Shown: piece after piece, positions 24,758-30,702 of the stretch | How positions within the stretch are numbered: position 1 is the first letter of the stretch | Layout: each line of letters starts with the position of its first letter | From: Clostridia bacterium | GTDB taxonomy: Bacteria; Bacillota_A; Clostridia; Oscillospirales; CAG-272 | NCBI GenBank assembly: GCA_017632155.1 | Contig: JAGBRZ010000005.1 | Span: 1-30,702, forward strand | DNA: 30,702 bases | Direction: 5' to 3' | Translations under genes and position numbers: made by a program | Notes under the pieces: generated by a model | The model's input: only the letters and a program-made list of their open reading frames with translations | Database searches by the model: none | Told to the model about the DNA's origin: nothing

Positions 24758-24953
24758 TATTTTATTTGTATTTGCAATCCATTGCGCCGACTAATAATTT
24801 AATATACAAAAAACTCGGATATTTAGAAGTTTCGCTTCAAAATATCCGAGTTTTTCTTATTGTGGTTTTGTACTGTACGGAGTTTTCTCAATGCCGCATA
24901 AAATTATTTGTGCCCGCATCTTTCTGTCCACTGTCCACTAACCACTGTTCACT
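24714..24953. mobile_element. 240-bp non-coding element with 39-bp inverted ends, between convergent genes
   Basis: The left arm at 24714-24752 and the right arm at 24915-24953 are inverted copies, identical at 37 of 39 positions. The arm begins AGTGGACAGTGGTTAGTG and holds short direct repeats of GTGGACAG/CGGACAG. The middle is AT-rich and contains a strong bidirectional hairpin. No protein is encoded. The 3' ends of both flanking genes lie inside the arms: the plus-strand gene takes 13 codons and its stop from the left arm, and the minus-strand gene takes its TGA from the right arm. It looks like an inserted small repeat; no target duplication is obvious. Confidence 0.7.
24809..24855. terminator. 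Bidirectional hairpin terminator inside the inverted-repeat element
   Basis: AAAAACTCGGATATT (24809-24823) pairs with AATATCCGAGTTTTT (24841-24855). The stem continues past one mismatch with GAAG/CTTC around a TTTCG loop. A and T runs flank both sides, so it can stop transcripts from both convergent genes. Confidence 0.85.
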
Positions 24954-25800
24954 CGTTTACGACGATCTCGCAATTGCAATCCTTCACGCTTCCCTCGTGG
25001 ACGATCTCGCCGATGGAATCGGCAACGATCTTGCCTGAAAGCGGGTTCTTGACCGATACGATATTGCCCTTGACGGTTGCATCTACCTCGGAATACTCAA
25101 AGGAAAGGTCGCAGCCTTCCGTGGTGCAATTTATCAGTTTCAGACCCTTGCAATAGCAAAGCGGCTGTGTGCCGACGATGTGGCAGTTGATGAAGGTGAC
25201 GTTTTCCGAATACCACGCGAGATACTCGCCCTTCACGACGCTGTCGCGGACGGTGACGTTCTTCGCGTGCCAGAAAGCATCCTTTGTGTTGAGGGTCGAG
25301 TTCGAGATCTCAACGTTTTCGGTGTATTGGAAGGAATATTTACCGTTGAGAGTGAAATTGTCCAGCTTGATATCGCGGCTCTCGAAAAGGAAATACTCGC
25401 TTGTGACCTCTGAGTGCTCGATATGTACGCCGTGGCATCTCCAACCGAATTCGGTGGAGGTTGCGGTGCAGTTTTTGAAGCTCATATTCTCGCATTCGCG
25501 CAGAGCTTTGACATCAAGGATCTCGCAATCCTCGAACTTTCCGTTTTTGCAATACCAAAGCGGCGCGCGGACACCTTTATCGAGCTTGCATTCGCGCAGA
25601 GAGAAATCGGTGCAATGCCACATCGGATAGCGCAGGCGGAAGTTGCAACGCAGAACATCAATGCCGATGCACTCCTTGAGCGCGGATTCACCGTCCTCTT
25701 CTCCTTCAAAATTGCAGGCAACAACGTCGGCATTTCGGAGTCCGTAAAGTGCGCGCTCCTCGCCCGTGGTTATGTCACAGTAAATTTTTCTTTCAACCAT
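24949..25800 (-). CDS. DUF3737 right-handed beta-helix protein
   Basis: A 283-residue protein made of short rungs of about 20 residues with regularly spaced Asn, Cys and aromatic residues (NADVVACNFEGEEDGESALKE, MWHCTDFSLRECKL, LWYCKNGKFEDCEI, AFWHAKNVTVRDSV, LCYCKGLKLINCTT), typical of DUF3737 parallel beta-helix proteins. No signal peptide is seen, so it is probably cytoplasmic. AAAAGG lies 8 nt before the ATG at 25800. It follows the UPF0210 gene by 12 bp and is probably co-transcribed. The function is unknown for the family. Its stop codon is supplied by the arm of the element at 24714-24953, so a few native C-terminal residues may have been lost. Confidence 0.88.
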   Translation of the reverse strand: MVERKIYCDITTGEERALYGLRNADVVACNFEGEEDGESALKECIGIDVLRCNFRLRYPMWHCTDFSLRECKLDKGVRAPLWYCKNGKFEDCEILDVKALRECENMSFKNCTATSTEFGWRCHGVHIEHSEVTSEYFLFESRDIKLDNFTLNGKYSFQYTENVEISNSTLNTKDAFWHAKNVTVRDSVVKGEYLAWYSENVTFINCHIVGTQPLCYCKGLKLINCTTEGCDLSFEYSEVDATVKGNIVSVKNPLSGKIVADSIGEIVHEGSVKDCNCEIVVNE

Positions 25801-25812
25801 TTTATGTGCCTT

Positions 25813-27171
25813 TTAGTTCTTCAAACTATGGATCGGCGCGGGAATACGTCCGCCGCGCGCGATGAATTTTGCGGGGGAATATGTGTTGACGGGCATAATG
25901 GGTGCGCTTCCGAGCAGACCGCCGAACACAACCTCGTCGCCAACCTTCTTGCCAACAGCGGGAATAACTCTGACAGCCGTGGTCTTGGTGTTAGCAACAC
26001 CGATGGAAATTTCATCGGCAATAATTCCGCAGATGGTGGATGCGGGGGTATCGCCGGGAATTGCGATCATATCAAGACCGACCGAGCAAACAGCCGTCAT
26101 AGCCTCGAGCTTTTCGAGTGTGAGCGCACCGATGCGTGCGGCGTGGATCATACCCGCGTCCTCGGAAACAGGAATGAAAGCACCCGAAAGTCCGCCAACG
26201 TGCGAGGAAGCCATAACTCCACCCTTCTTGACAGCATCGTTGAGGAGTGCGAGAGCCGCAGTCGTACCGGGGCATCCGCAGGTTTCAAGGCCCATATTTT
26301 CAAGGATATGAGCAACCGAGTCGCCGATCGCGGGGGTGGGAGCAAGCGAAAGGTCAACGATTCCGAAGGGAACTCCGAGTCGCTTGGAAGCTTCAAAAGC
26401 TACGAGCTGACCTACGCGCGTGATCTTGAACGCCGTCTTCTTGACGGTCTCTGCAATAGCGGTGAGGTCGCAATCGCCAACTCTCTTAATAGCCGAAGCA
26501 ACCGCGCCGGGTCCCGAAACGCCGACGCTGACAACGCATTCGGGCTCGGTAACTCCGTGGAACGCGCCCGCCATAAAGGGGTTGTCCTCGGGAACGTTTG
26601 CAAAGACAACGAACTTTGCACAGCCGATAGAATCACGATCAGCGGTTAAAGCGGCAGTCTTGACGATAATATCGCCCATCTTCTGAATCGCATCCATATT
26701 GATGCCCGCCTTGGTCGATGCAACGTTGACCGACGAGCAAACGCGCTCTGTTTCGGCAAGCGCATAGGGAATCGACTCGATAAGCTGCTCCTCACCAACT
26801 GTGCATCCCTTCTGAACGAGAGCGCCGTAACCGCCGATGAAGTTGATGCCGAGGGTATCAGCCGCGCGGTCGAGAGTCTTAGCGAGCTTTATGTAGTCCT
26901 CCGACGAAAATCTTCCGCCGAGGATCGAGATAGGCGTAACGGCAACGCGGCGGTTGACGATCGGAATACCATACTGCTTCTCGATGTCGTCGCCGACAGA
27001 AACAAGGCGATCCGCCTTTGTCGTTATCTTATCGTATACGCGGTCGCAGACGGCATTTATATCGTCGCCCGCGCAGTCAATCAGCGATATACCCATTGTG
27101 ATGGTTCGTATATCGAGATTCTCCTCGCGTATCATATTTATTGTTTCAAGAATATCGTTTATATTAAGCAT
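25813..27171 (-). CDS. UPF0210 / DUF711 (PFL family) protein
   Basis: A 452-residue protein matching UPF0210: an N-terminal [20 protein letters not shown], then [24 protein letters not shown] and Gly-rich stretches such as [14 protein letters not shown] and [14 protein letters not shown]. The fold is related to glycyl-radical-enzyme-like barrels, but no radical glycine motif is obvious and the reaction is not established. GGAG lies 6 nt before the ATG at 27171, 12 bp after the ACT-domain gene. The UPF0237-UPF0210 pair is a common two-gene unit in Firmicutes and Archaea, suggesting that the ACT protein senses a ligand for this one. Confidence 0.92.
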   Translation of the reverse strand: MLNINDILETINMIREENLDIRTITMGISLIDCAGDDINAVCDRVYDKITTKADRLVSVGDDIEKQYGIPIVNRRVAVTPISILGGRFSSEDYIKLAKTLDRAADTLGINFIGGYGALVQKGCTVGEEQLIESIPYALAETERVCSSVNVASTKAGINMDAIQKMGDIIVKTAALTADRDSIGCAKFVVFANVPEDNPFMAGAFHGVTEPECVVSVGVSGPGAVASAIKRVGDCDLTAIAETVKKTAFKITRVGQLVAFEASKRLGVPFGIVDLSLAPTPAIGDSVAHILENMGLETCGCPGTTAALALLNDAVKKGGVMASSHVGGLSGAFIPVSEDAGMIHAARIGALTLEKLEAMTAVCSVGLDMIAIPGDTPASTICGIIADEISIGVANTKTTAVRVIPAVGKKVGDEVVFGGLLGSAPIMPVNTYSPAKFIARGGRIPAPIHSLKN

Positions 27172-27183
27172 AGCTCACTCCGA

Positions 27184-27453
27184 TCAGATGCGGTGCATCG
27201 AATTGAAAATATCCTCGTGCATCGTTGCGATGCGAAGACCGTTTGCATCGCCGAGTGCGCCCATTTTATCAACGAAATCACCGAAAGCGCAAGAGAGCCC
27301 GTCGATATCGACAAGAACGATCATGGCGAAATACTCGCGCATAACGCTCTGCGAAATATCAATAATGTTTGCTCCCATCGAGGAGCACTCGGTTGCAACC
27401 TTTGCAACGATTCCTACGTTGTCCTTACCCGTAACGGTAATTACTGCTTTCAT
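27184..27453 (-). CDS. UPF0237 ACT-domain protein
   Basis: An 89-residue single ACT domain (MKAVITVTGKDNVGIVAKVA, then SMGANIIDISQSVMREYFAM) of the UPF0237 / GcvR-like type. ACT domains bind amino acids or related small ligands. GGAGG lies 9 nt before the ATG, and the gene leads the UPF0210 and DUF3737 genes. It has a consensus promoter, so the pair is probably well expressed. The ligand is unknown. Confidence 0.93.
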   Translation of the reverse strand: MKAVITVTGKDNVGIVAKVATECSSMGANIIDISQSVMREYFAMIVLVDIDGLSCAFGDFVDKMGALGDANGLRIATMHEDIFNSMHRI

Positions 27454-27488
27454 TCTTTTATACCTCCGAAAAATGTATAATCATATAT

Positions 27489-27517
27489 ATTATAATATTT
27501 TTATCGTAATTTGTCAA
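27489..27517 (-). promoter_or_regulatory. Promoter of the UPF0237-UPF0210 operon
   Basis: On the minus strand, perfect TTGACA (27517-27512), 17-bp spacer and TATAAT (27494-27489). Transcription starts near 27482, about 30 nt before the ACT gene. Confidence 0.9.
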
Positions 27518-27586
27518 TAGTTTGATGCAAACTCGCGCTTCTGTTCGAGGGTATCGAAAAAGTTTTGGGGAATTTCGCGAAACCTA

Positions 27587-27615
27587 TTGACAAATCTACT
27601 CTAATGTGTTAGACT
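27587..27615 (+). promoter_or_regulatory. Promoter of the blaI-M56 operon
   Basis: TTGACA (27587-27592), 17-bp spacer and TAGACT (27610-27615). A repressor palindrome covers the spacer and the first bases of the -10 box, so binding would directly block RNA polymerase. Confidence 0.75.
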
Positions 27616-27640
27616 ATATACAAGCTCTAATGCATTAGAG
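27599..27640. promoter_or_regulatory. Two BlaI-type operator palindromes
   Basis: CTCTAATGCATTAGAG at 27625-27640 is a perfect 16-bp palindrome. CTCTAATGTGTTAGAC at 27599-27614 is the same with minor mismatches. Centres are 26 bp apart. One lies in the promoter, the other between promoter and ribosome site. They are the likely targets of the BlaI-type repressor encoded immediately downstream, giving autoregulation. Confidence 0.8.
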
Positions 27641-27654
27641 GATGGAGGTTTGAA

Positions 27655-28020
27655 ATGGAAACACCGAAAGTATTTGAAAGCGAATACCGCTTTTGTCTTA
27701 TTCTATGGGAGCACGAGCCCATAAAAAGCAGCGAGCTTGTCAGCTTATGCCGCGAGCAGCTCGGCTGGAAACCCACAACTACTTATACCGTCATCAAGCG
27801 TTTGTCCGAAAGAGGTGTGCTCAAAAATGAAAACACCATTGTTTCTTCGCTTGTAACCAAGGACGAGGTACAAGCCGCAGAAATCAATGAAATGGTTGAG
27901 AAGACTTTTGAGGGCTCTCTTCCCGCATTTATCGCCGCCTTCACAAAGCATCAGAAGATATCCGAGGAGGAGATCGACGCAGTTCAAGCAATGATAGACC
28001 GCTATCGGAAAGGAGAATAG
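27655..28020 (+). CDS. BlaI/MecI/CopY-family repressor
   Basis: A 121-residue winged-helix repressor. N-terminal helices and recognition region are clear (FESEYRFCLILWEHEPIKSS, then GWKPTTTYTVIKRLSERGVL and KNENTIV), with a C-terminal helical dimerisation part containing SLPAFIAAFTKH, near where relatives are cut by their M56 partner. GGAGG (27644-27648) lies 6 nt before the ATG. It overlaps the protease gene at its stop codon. It should repress its own operon through the two palindromes upstream and be inactivated when the M56 protein is triggered. No beta-lactamase or PBP2a-like gene is in the window, so a resistance role is not supported. Confidence 0.93.
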   Translation: METPKVFESEYRFCLILWEHEPIKSSELVSLCREQLGWKPTTTYTVIKRLSERGVLKNENTIVSSLVTKDEVQAAEINEMVEKTFEGSLPAFIAAFTKHQKISEEEIDAVQAMIDRYRKGE

Positions 28021-28022
28021 TG

Positions 28023-30557
28023 ATGTCGCAGATAATTCAAGCTTTTTTGAATATTGTCAATATGAGCATATCGGCAAGTTTCATCGTTCTTGTTGTGTTG
28101 CTTCTGCGTTTTATTCTTAAAAAAGTGCCAAAATGGATCACGGTAGCCCTTTGGGGAATCGTGGCGATTCGCCTTGTTTGTCCCTTCTTCATAGAAAGCG
28201 AGCTGAGCTTGATTCCCGAAACAGAATGGATCGAGCCGCCACAGGCACTTGTCAGCCCGATTACTCCCGACACTATCGTTATAGATGCAGTACTCGGTGA
28301 AAACGTCACCGTAGAGCATCCGCAGGAAGAACCAAATATAACGGTCAAAAAGAGCGTTGCTGCTTCTTCAACTATATCCTTGATATGGCTTGCGGGTATC
28401 TTTGGGCTTTTAATATATACCATTATCAGTTATGCGCGATTAAACAGAAAAATCGGAACCGCTGTATTGTGTAACGATAACGTTTACCAAAGCGAAAGTG
28501 TGGTTTCTCCATTTGTTCTCGGCATCATAAAGCCGAAGATCTATCTCCCCTTCAATATAAACGAAAAGGATATGGGGTATGTTGTTGCGCACGAAAAGGC
28601 GCACATTCGCCGAGGAGATCACCTTTGGAAGCCGCTTGGATTCCTTTTGCTGACCATTCATTGGTTCAATCCCATTTTGTGGCTCGGCTACATTCTGCTT
28701 TGCCGCGACATTGAGCTTGCCTGCGACGAAAAAGTCATAAAGGAGCTCGATCACGATGCACGAGCAGATTATTCCGAAGCACTTCTCTCCTGCAGCGTCA
28801 ACAGAAGGATGATATCTGCGTGTCCTCTCGCATTCGGCGAGGTCGGCGTCAAGGATCGCGTAAAGTCGGTGCTGAATTATAAGAAACCCGCATTTTGGAT
28901 TATCATAGCAGCTGTTATTGTGTGTGCCGCAGTTGCGGTTTGTTTTCTGACAGATCCGATCGGCACAGATACTTCGGTGAATGATGGTCTGAAAGCATTC
29001 ATCGACACTCAGGTGTTGGAGCATTTCCGTACCGAAAAATCCGAAGGCAACGCTTGCTGTTTTGATTGGGAGCTCCTCGGCAAAACAGAACGCGGCTCCG
29101 AAACCACGGTCTATATGTGGGTAATGTATCAAGAATACAGTTATATCGGTACGGAATTGGAGATGGAAACAGCCGCGCATATTCCGACCGCAATTACCGT
29201 AAAGGAAGAAAACGGACAATATGAGCTGGTCGAATATTGGGAGCCCGAGAACGGTGCAAACTATCCTACCAGCTTGAAGCGGAAATTTCCAAGAAATATA
29301 ATAAATTCGGAAGCTTTCACCTCACGGCTGTATTCACAGGAACAAACAGAAAAATGCCTGAAGCAAGCGCGTATTTATTTCGGTTTGGATCACATATCCG
29401 GCACGCAAAGCGAACGCAATCTGATATGCAGCTTCCTTCCTCCCAACAGTACCTCCGGCAAGATGCATTACGTTTATATCGAAGATTTCGGATGCAACGT
29501 AGCAGACGTGCGCATTGATTTCAAAGAAGTCCGCTTTGAAGATGGTAAAATCGTGTTCGCGATCTATTGGGAAAACAACGGCACGAAAGACGTAGATATC
29601 GGTCCCGATTTTGAGGTATATAAATATAACGGCACTTCGCTTGAAGAGTTGGAGCATAAAAACGTTTGGCGGTATTACAGACAAATTTGCCCCGGTAAAG
29701 GTACGACTGTAAACGGCGGCGATATTGTAATTATCCCAAATGACATCTCGACATCTTATAGAGTTTCCGAGCATTACGACATTTTCTCTCCCGGCAGATA
29801 CCGTTTTGAAGCTCACGGGGCTTGGGTGGATTTTCAGATCATTGATGATTACAGCAAGATCGCTCCCGAATATGACATCGAGGTCTTTGACGTTGACGGC
29901 GACGGAGAACCCGAAATGTGCAGTATGCACAGCGGCCTCTTGGGCAATTATCAAAACTTTGTCTTCATAGTCAAGGATCTGAAAACCGGAAAGACCGAAT
30001 GCGAGACCATTATTTACTCGCAGGTCAGGGACCTCTCATTTGCAAGATGGATCGACAACACGGTGCGCGTCAAAGGAAGGACACCGGACAAAAACCCGAT
30101 GGATCATTGGTTTGAGATCTCGATCGTTGACGGAAACGTGTGCCTCACAGAAAAAGGGCTCCCGATAGAGGAGGTCGGAAAAGTATCGCTGATCTATGAT
30201 GATCCTATTTACTCTTATGTTATGCCACCCGAAGCGGTGCCGAAGATAGAGATCGAAAACGGCATTATTTACACGGTATTCGAAGGCAAAAGGGAGCGCT
30301 ACGGAACTGTGAAAGCTGTTGATATAACCTACGATAATTTTGATTCATTTACCAAAATAAGCGAACAATTCACATCTCCGGCGCTTTTGAGGGAAAATAA
30401 CGAAATCGCCTACGAGGTCACTCCCGATTCCGTGATCGGCATTGGTCTTTACTACATTATGGAACAAAAAAGCGGCGAGACGATGATCGTTTACGGACAT
30501 TATGAGGACGGCAAAAAGGTTGGCACAATAAGGTTTATTTATAGTGTAAATCAGTAA
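28023..30557 (+). CDS. M56-family (BlaR1-like) membrane protease with a large non-PBP sensor region
   Basis: An 844-residue protein. ATG 28023 is preferred over GTG 28020 because AGGAG (28011-28015) is 7 nt from the ATG but only 4 from the GTG. The N-terminal 310 residues are a BlaR1-type unit: TM helices about 15-32, 38-55, 118-137 and 290-309, zinc motif HEKAH (190-194), and ELACDE with E231 as the likely third ligand. The remaining 530 residues should be extracellular and do not look like a penicillin-binding domain (no SxxK/KTG context). They include a segment with NACCFDWELLG, an Ig-like part (about 480-610, YKYNGTSLEEL to SPGRYRFEAH), and a calcium-loop-like DVDGDGEPE followed by a beta-rich tail. 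The signal sensed is unknown. Confidence 0.88.
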   Translation: MSQIIQAFLNIVNMSISASFIVLVVLLLRFILKKVPKWITVALWGIVAIRLVCPFFIESELSLIPETEWIEPPQALVSPITPDTIVIDAVLGENVTVEHPQEEPNITVKKSVAASSTISLIWLAGIFGLLIYTIISYARLNRKIGTAVLCNDNVYQSESVVSPFVLGIIKPKIYLPFNINEKDMGYVVAHEKAHIRRGDHLWKPLGFLLLTIHWFNPILWLGYILLCRDIELACDEKVIKELDHDARADYSEALLSCSVNRRMISACPLAFGEVGVKDRVKSVLNYKKPAFWIIIAAVIVCAAVAVCFLTDPIGTDTSVNDGLKAFIDTQVLEHFRTEKSEGNACCFDWELLGKTERGSETTVYMWVMYQEYSYIGTELEMETAAHIPTAITVKEENGQYELVEYWEPENGANYPTSLKRKFPRNIINSEAFTSRLYSQEQTEKCLKQARIYFGLDHISGTQSERNLICSFLPPNSTSGKMHYVYIEDFGCNVADVRIDFKEVRFEDGKIVFAIYWENNGTKDVDIGPDFEVYKYNGTSLEELEHKNVWRYYRQICPGKGTTVNGGDIVIIPNDISTSYRVSEHYDIFSPGRYRFEAHGAWVDFQIIDDYSKIAPEYDIEVFDVDGDGEPEMCSMHSGLLGNYQNFVFIVKDLKTGKTECETIIYSQVRDLSFARWIDNTVRVKGRTPDKNPMDHWFEISIVDGNVCLTEKGLPIEEVGKVSLIYDDPIYSYVMPPEAVPKIEIENGIIYTVFEGKRERYGTVKAVDITYDNFDSFTKISEQFTSPALLRENNEIAYEVTPDSVIGIGLYYIMEQKSGETMIVYGHYEDGKKVGTIRFIYSVNQ

Positions 30558-30584
30558 TTAATACAATAAGTTCCGACCATCGGA

Positions 30585-30687
30585 GATTCTGAACTCATGC
30601 ACGCGGATTTTCTTTGTTCTATAATATCGTTTTACTTACCGCGTGCTATGGCGACTTTTGCAAGCAAAAGTCGTGGAGTTCTGAATC
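30585..30687. repeat. Nested inverted-repeat region after the M56 gene
   Basis: GATTCTGAACTC (30585-30596) and GAGTTCTGAATC (30676-30687) form outer arms (11 of 12). GCACGCGG (30599-30606) and CCGCGTGC (30639-30646) form perfect inner arms. CGACTTTTGC (30652-30661) and GCAAAAGTCG (30664-30673) make a tight perfect hairpin with an AA loop. There is no T run, so it is not a normal terminator. No coding frame is seen in the last 145 bases. It may be another dispersed intergenic repeat or a structured RNA, possibly continuing past the window edge. Confidence 0.55.
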
Positions 30688-30702
30688 GTAGAGGGAGGCA
30701 GC

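Noticed and set aside
25414..26649. Plus-strand frame (411 codons) across the DUF3737 and UPF0210 genes
   Set aside because: It spans the boundary of two real opposite-strand genes and has low-complexity Asn/Ser/Gly-rich translation without motifs.
27655..30557. Beta-lactam resistance locus
   Set aside because: Repressor and M56 protease are present, but there is no beta-lactamase or altered PBP and the sensor region is not PBP-like.
30652..30673. CGACTTTTGC hairpin as terminator of the M56 operon
   Set aside because: No T tract follows, it is about 95 bp past the stop, and it is part of a larger inverted-repeat region.

Overview
The window looks like chromosomal DNA of an anaerobic Clostridia-type Firmicute, probably a gut member of the Oscillospirales or a relative. 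This is inferred from gene content (the GlgC/GlgD pair, FeoAB with a Cys-rich FeoB partner, the UPF0237/UPF0210 pair, BlaI/M56 regulators), GGAGG ribosome sites, TTGACA/TATAAT promoters and moderate GC with AT-rich gaps. There is no rRNA, tRNA, CRISPR array, phage or transposase gene in the window.

Layout. (1) Positions 1-290: a short AT-rich fragment followed by a GC-rich palindromic repeat. (2) Positions 287-11632, minus strand: one glycogen operon from a strong promoter at 11603-11632, in the order glgB, glgC, glgD, glgA, glgP, a GH13 amylase, a small protein of unknown family, and a membrane HExxH protease. It covers ADP-glucose synthesis, chain elongation, branching and phosphorolytic or hydrolytic breakdown. 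(3) Positions 11690-17003, minus: a Gld-like ABC export cluster (ATPase, permease, GldG-like protein, DUF4340 protein) ending in a CBS-pair protein and a clear terminator. (4) Positions 17338-18564, minus: a helix-turn-helix protein fused to a GIN-type beta-helix. Two related small palindromic elements with terminal inverted repeats lie upstream of the ABC operon and upstream of this gene. (5) Positions 18875-20264, plus: deoC and mscL, overlapping by one base, with promoter and terminator. (6) Positions 20351-23000, plus: feoA, feoB and a 53-residue Cys-rich membrane protein, with three copies of a 16-bp palindrome as probable metal-responsive operators. (7) Positions 23078-24757, plus: a secreted, C-terminally anchored GLUG-type repeat protein, convergent with a DUF3737 beta-helix gene. 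A 240-bp element with 39-bp inverted ends lies between them, and both genes finish inside its arms. (8) Positions 25813-27517, minus: UPF0210 (DUF711) and UPF0237 (ACT) genes from a consensus promoter. (9) Positions 27587-30557, plus: a BlaI-type repressor and an M56 membrane protease with a very large extracellular part, preceded by two repressor palindromes. (10) The last 145 bases hold another nested inverted-repeat region.

Most genes belong to recognisable families. The least explained parts are the small non-coding inverted-repeat elements, the three-site feo operator, the HTH-GIN fusion, the CBS protein coupled to the Gld-like transporter, and the small conserved-looking protein closing the glycogen operon. 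Several starts are moved to codons with a proper ribosome site (glgP, glgA, the small glg-operon protein, the DUF4340 gene, the M56 gene).
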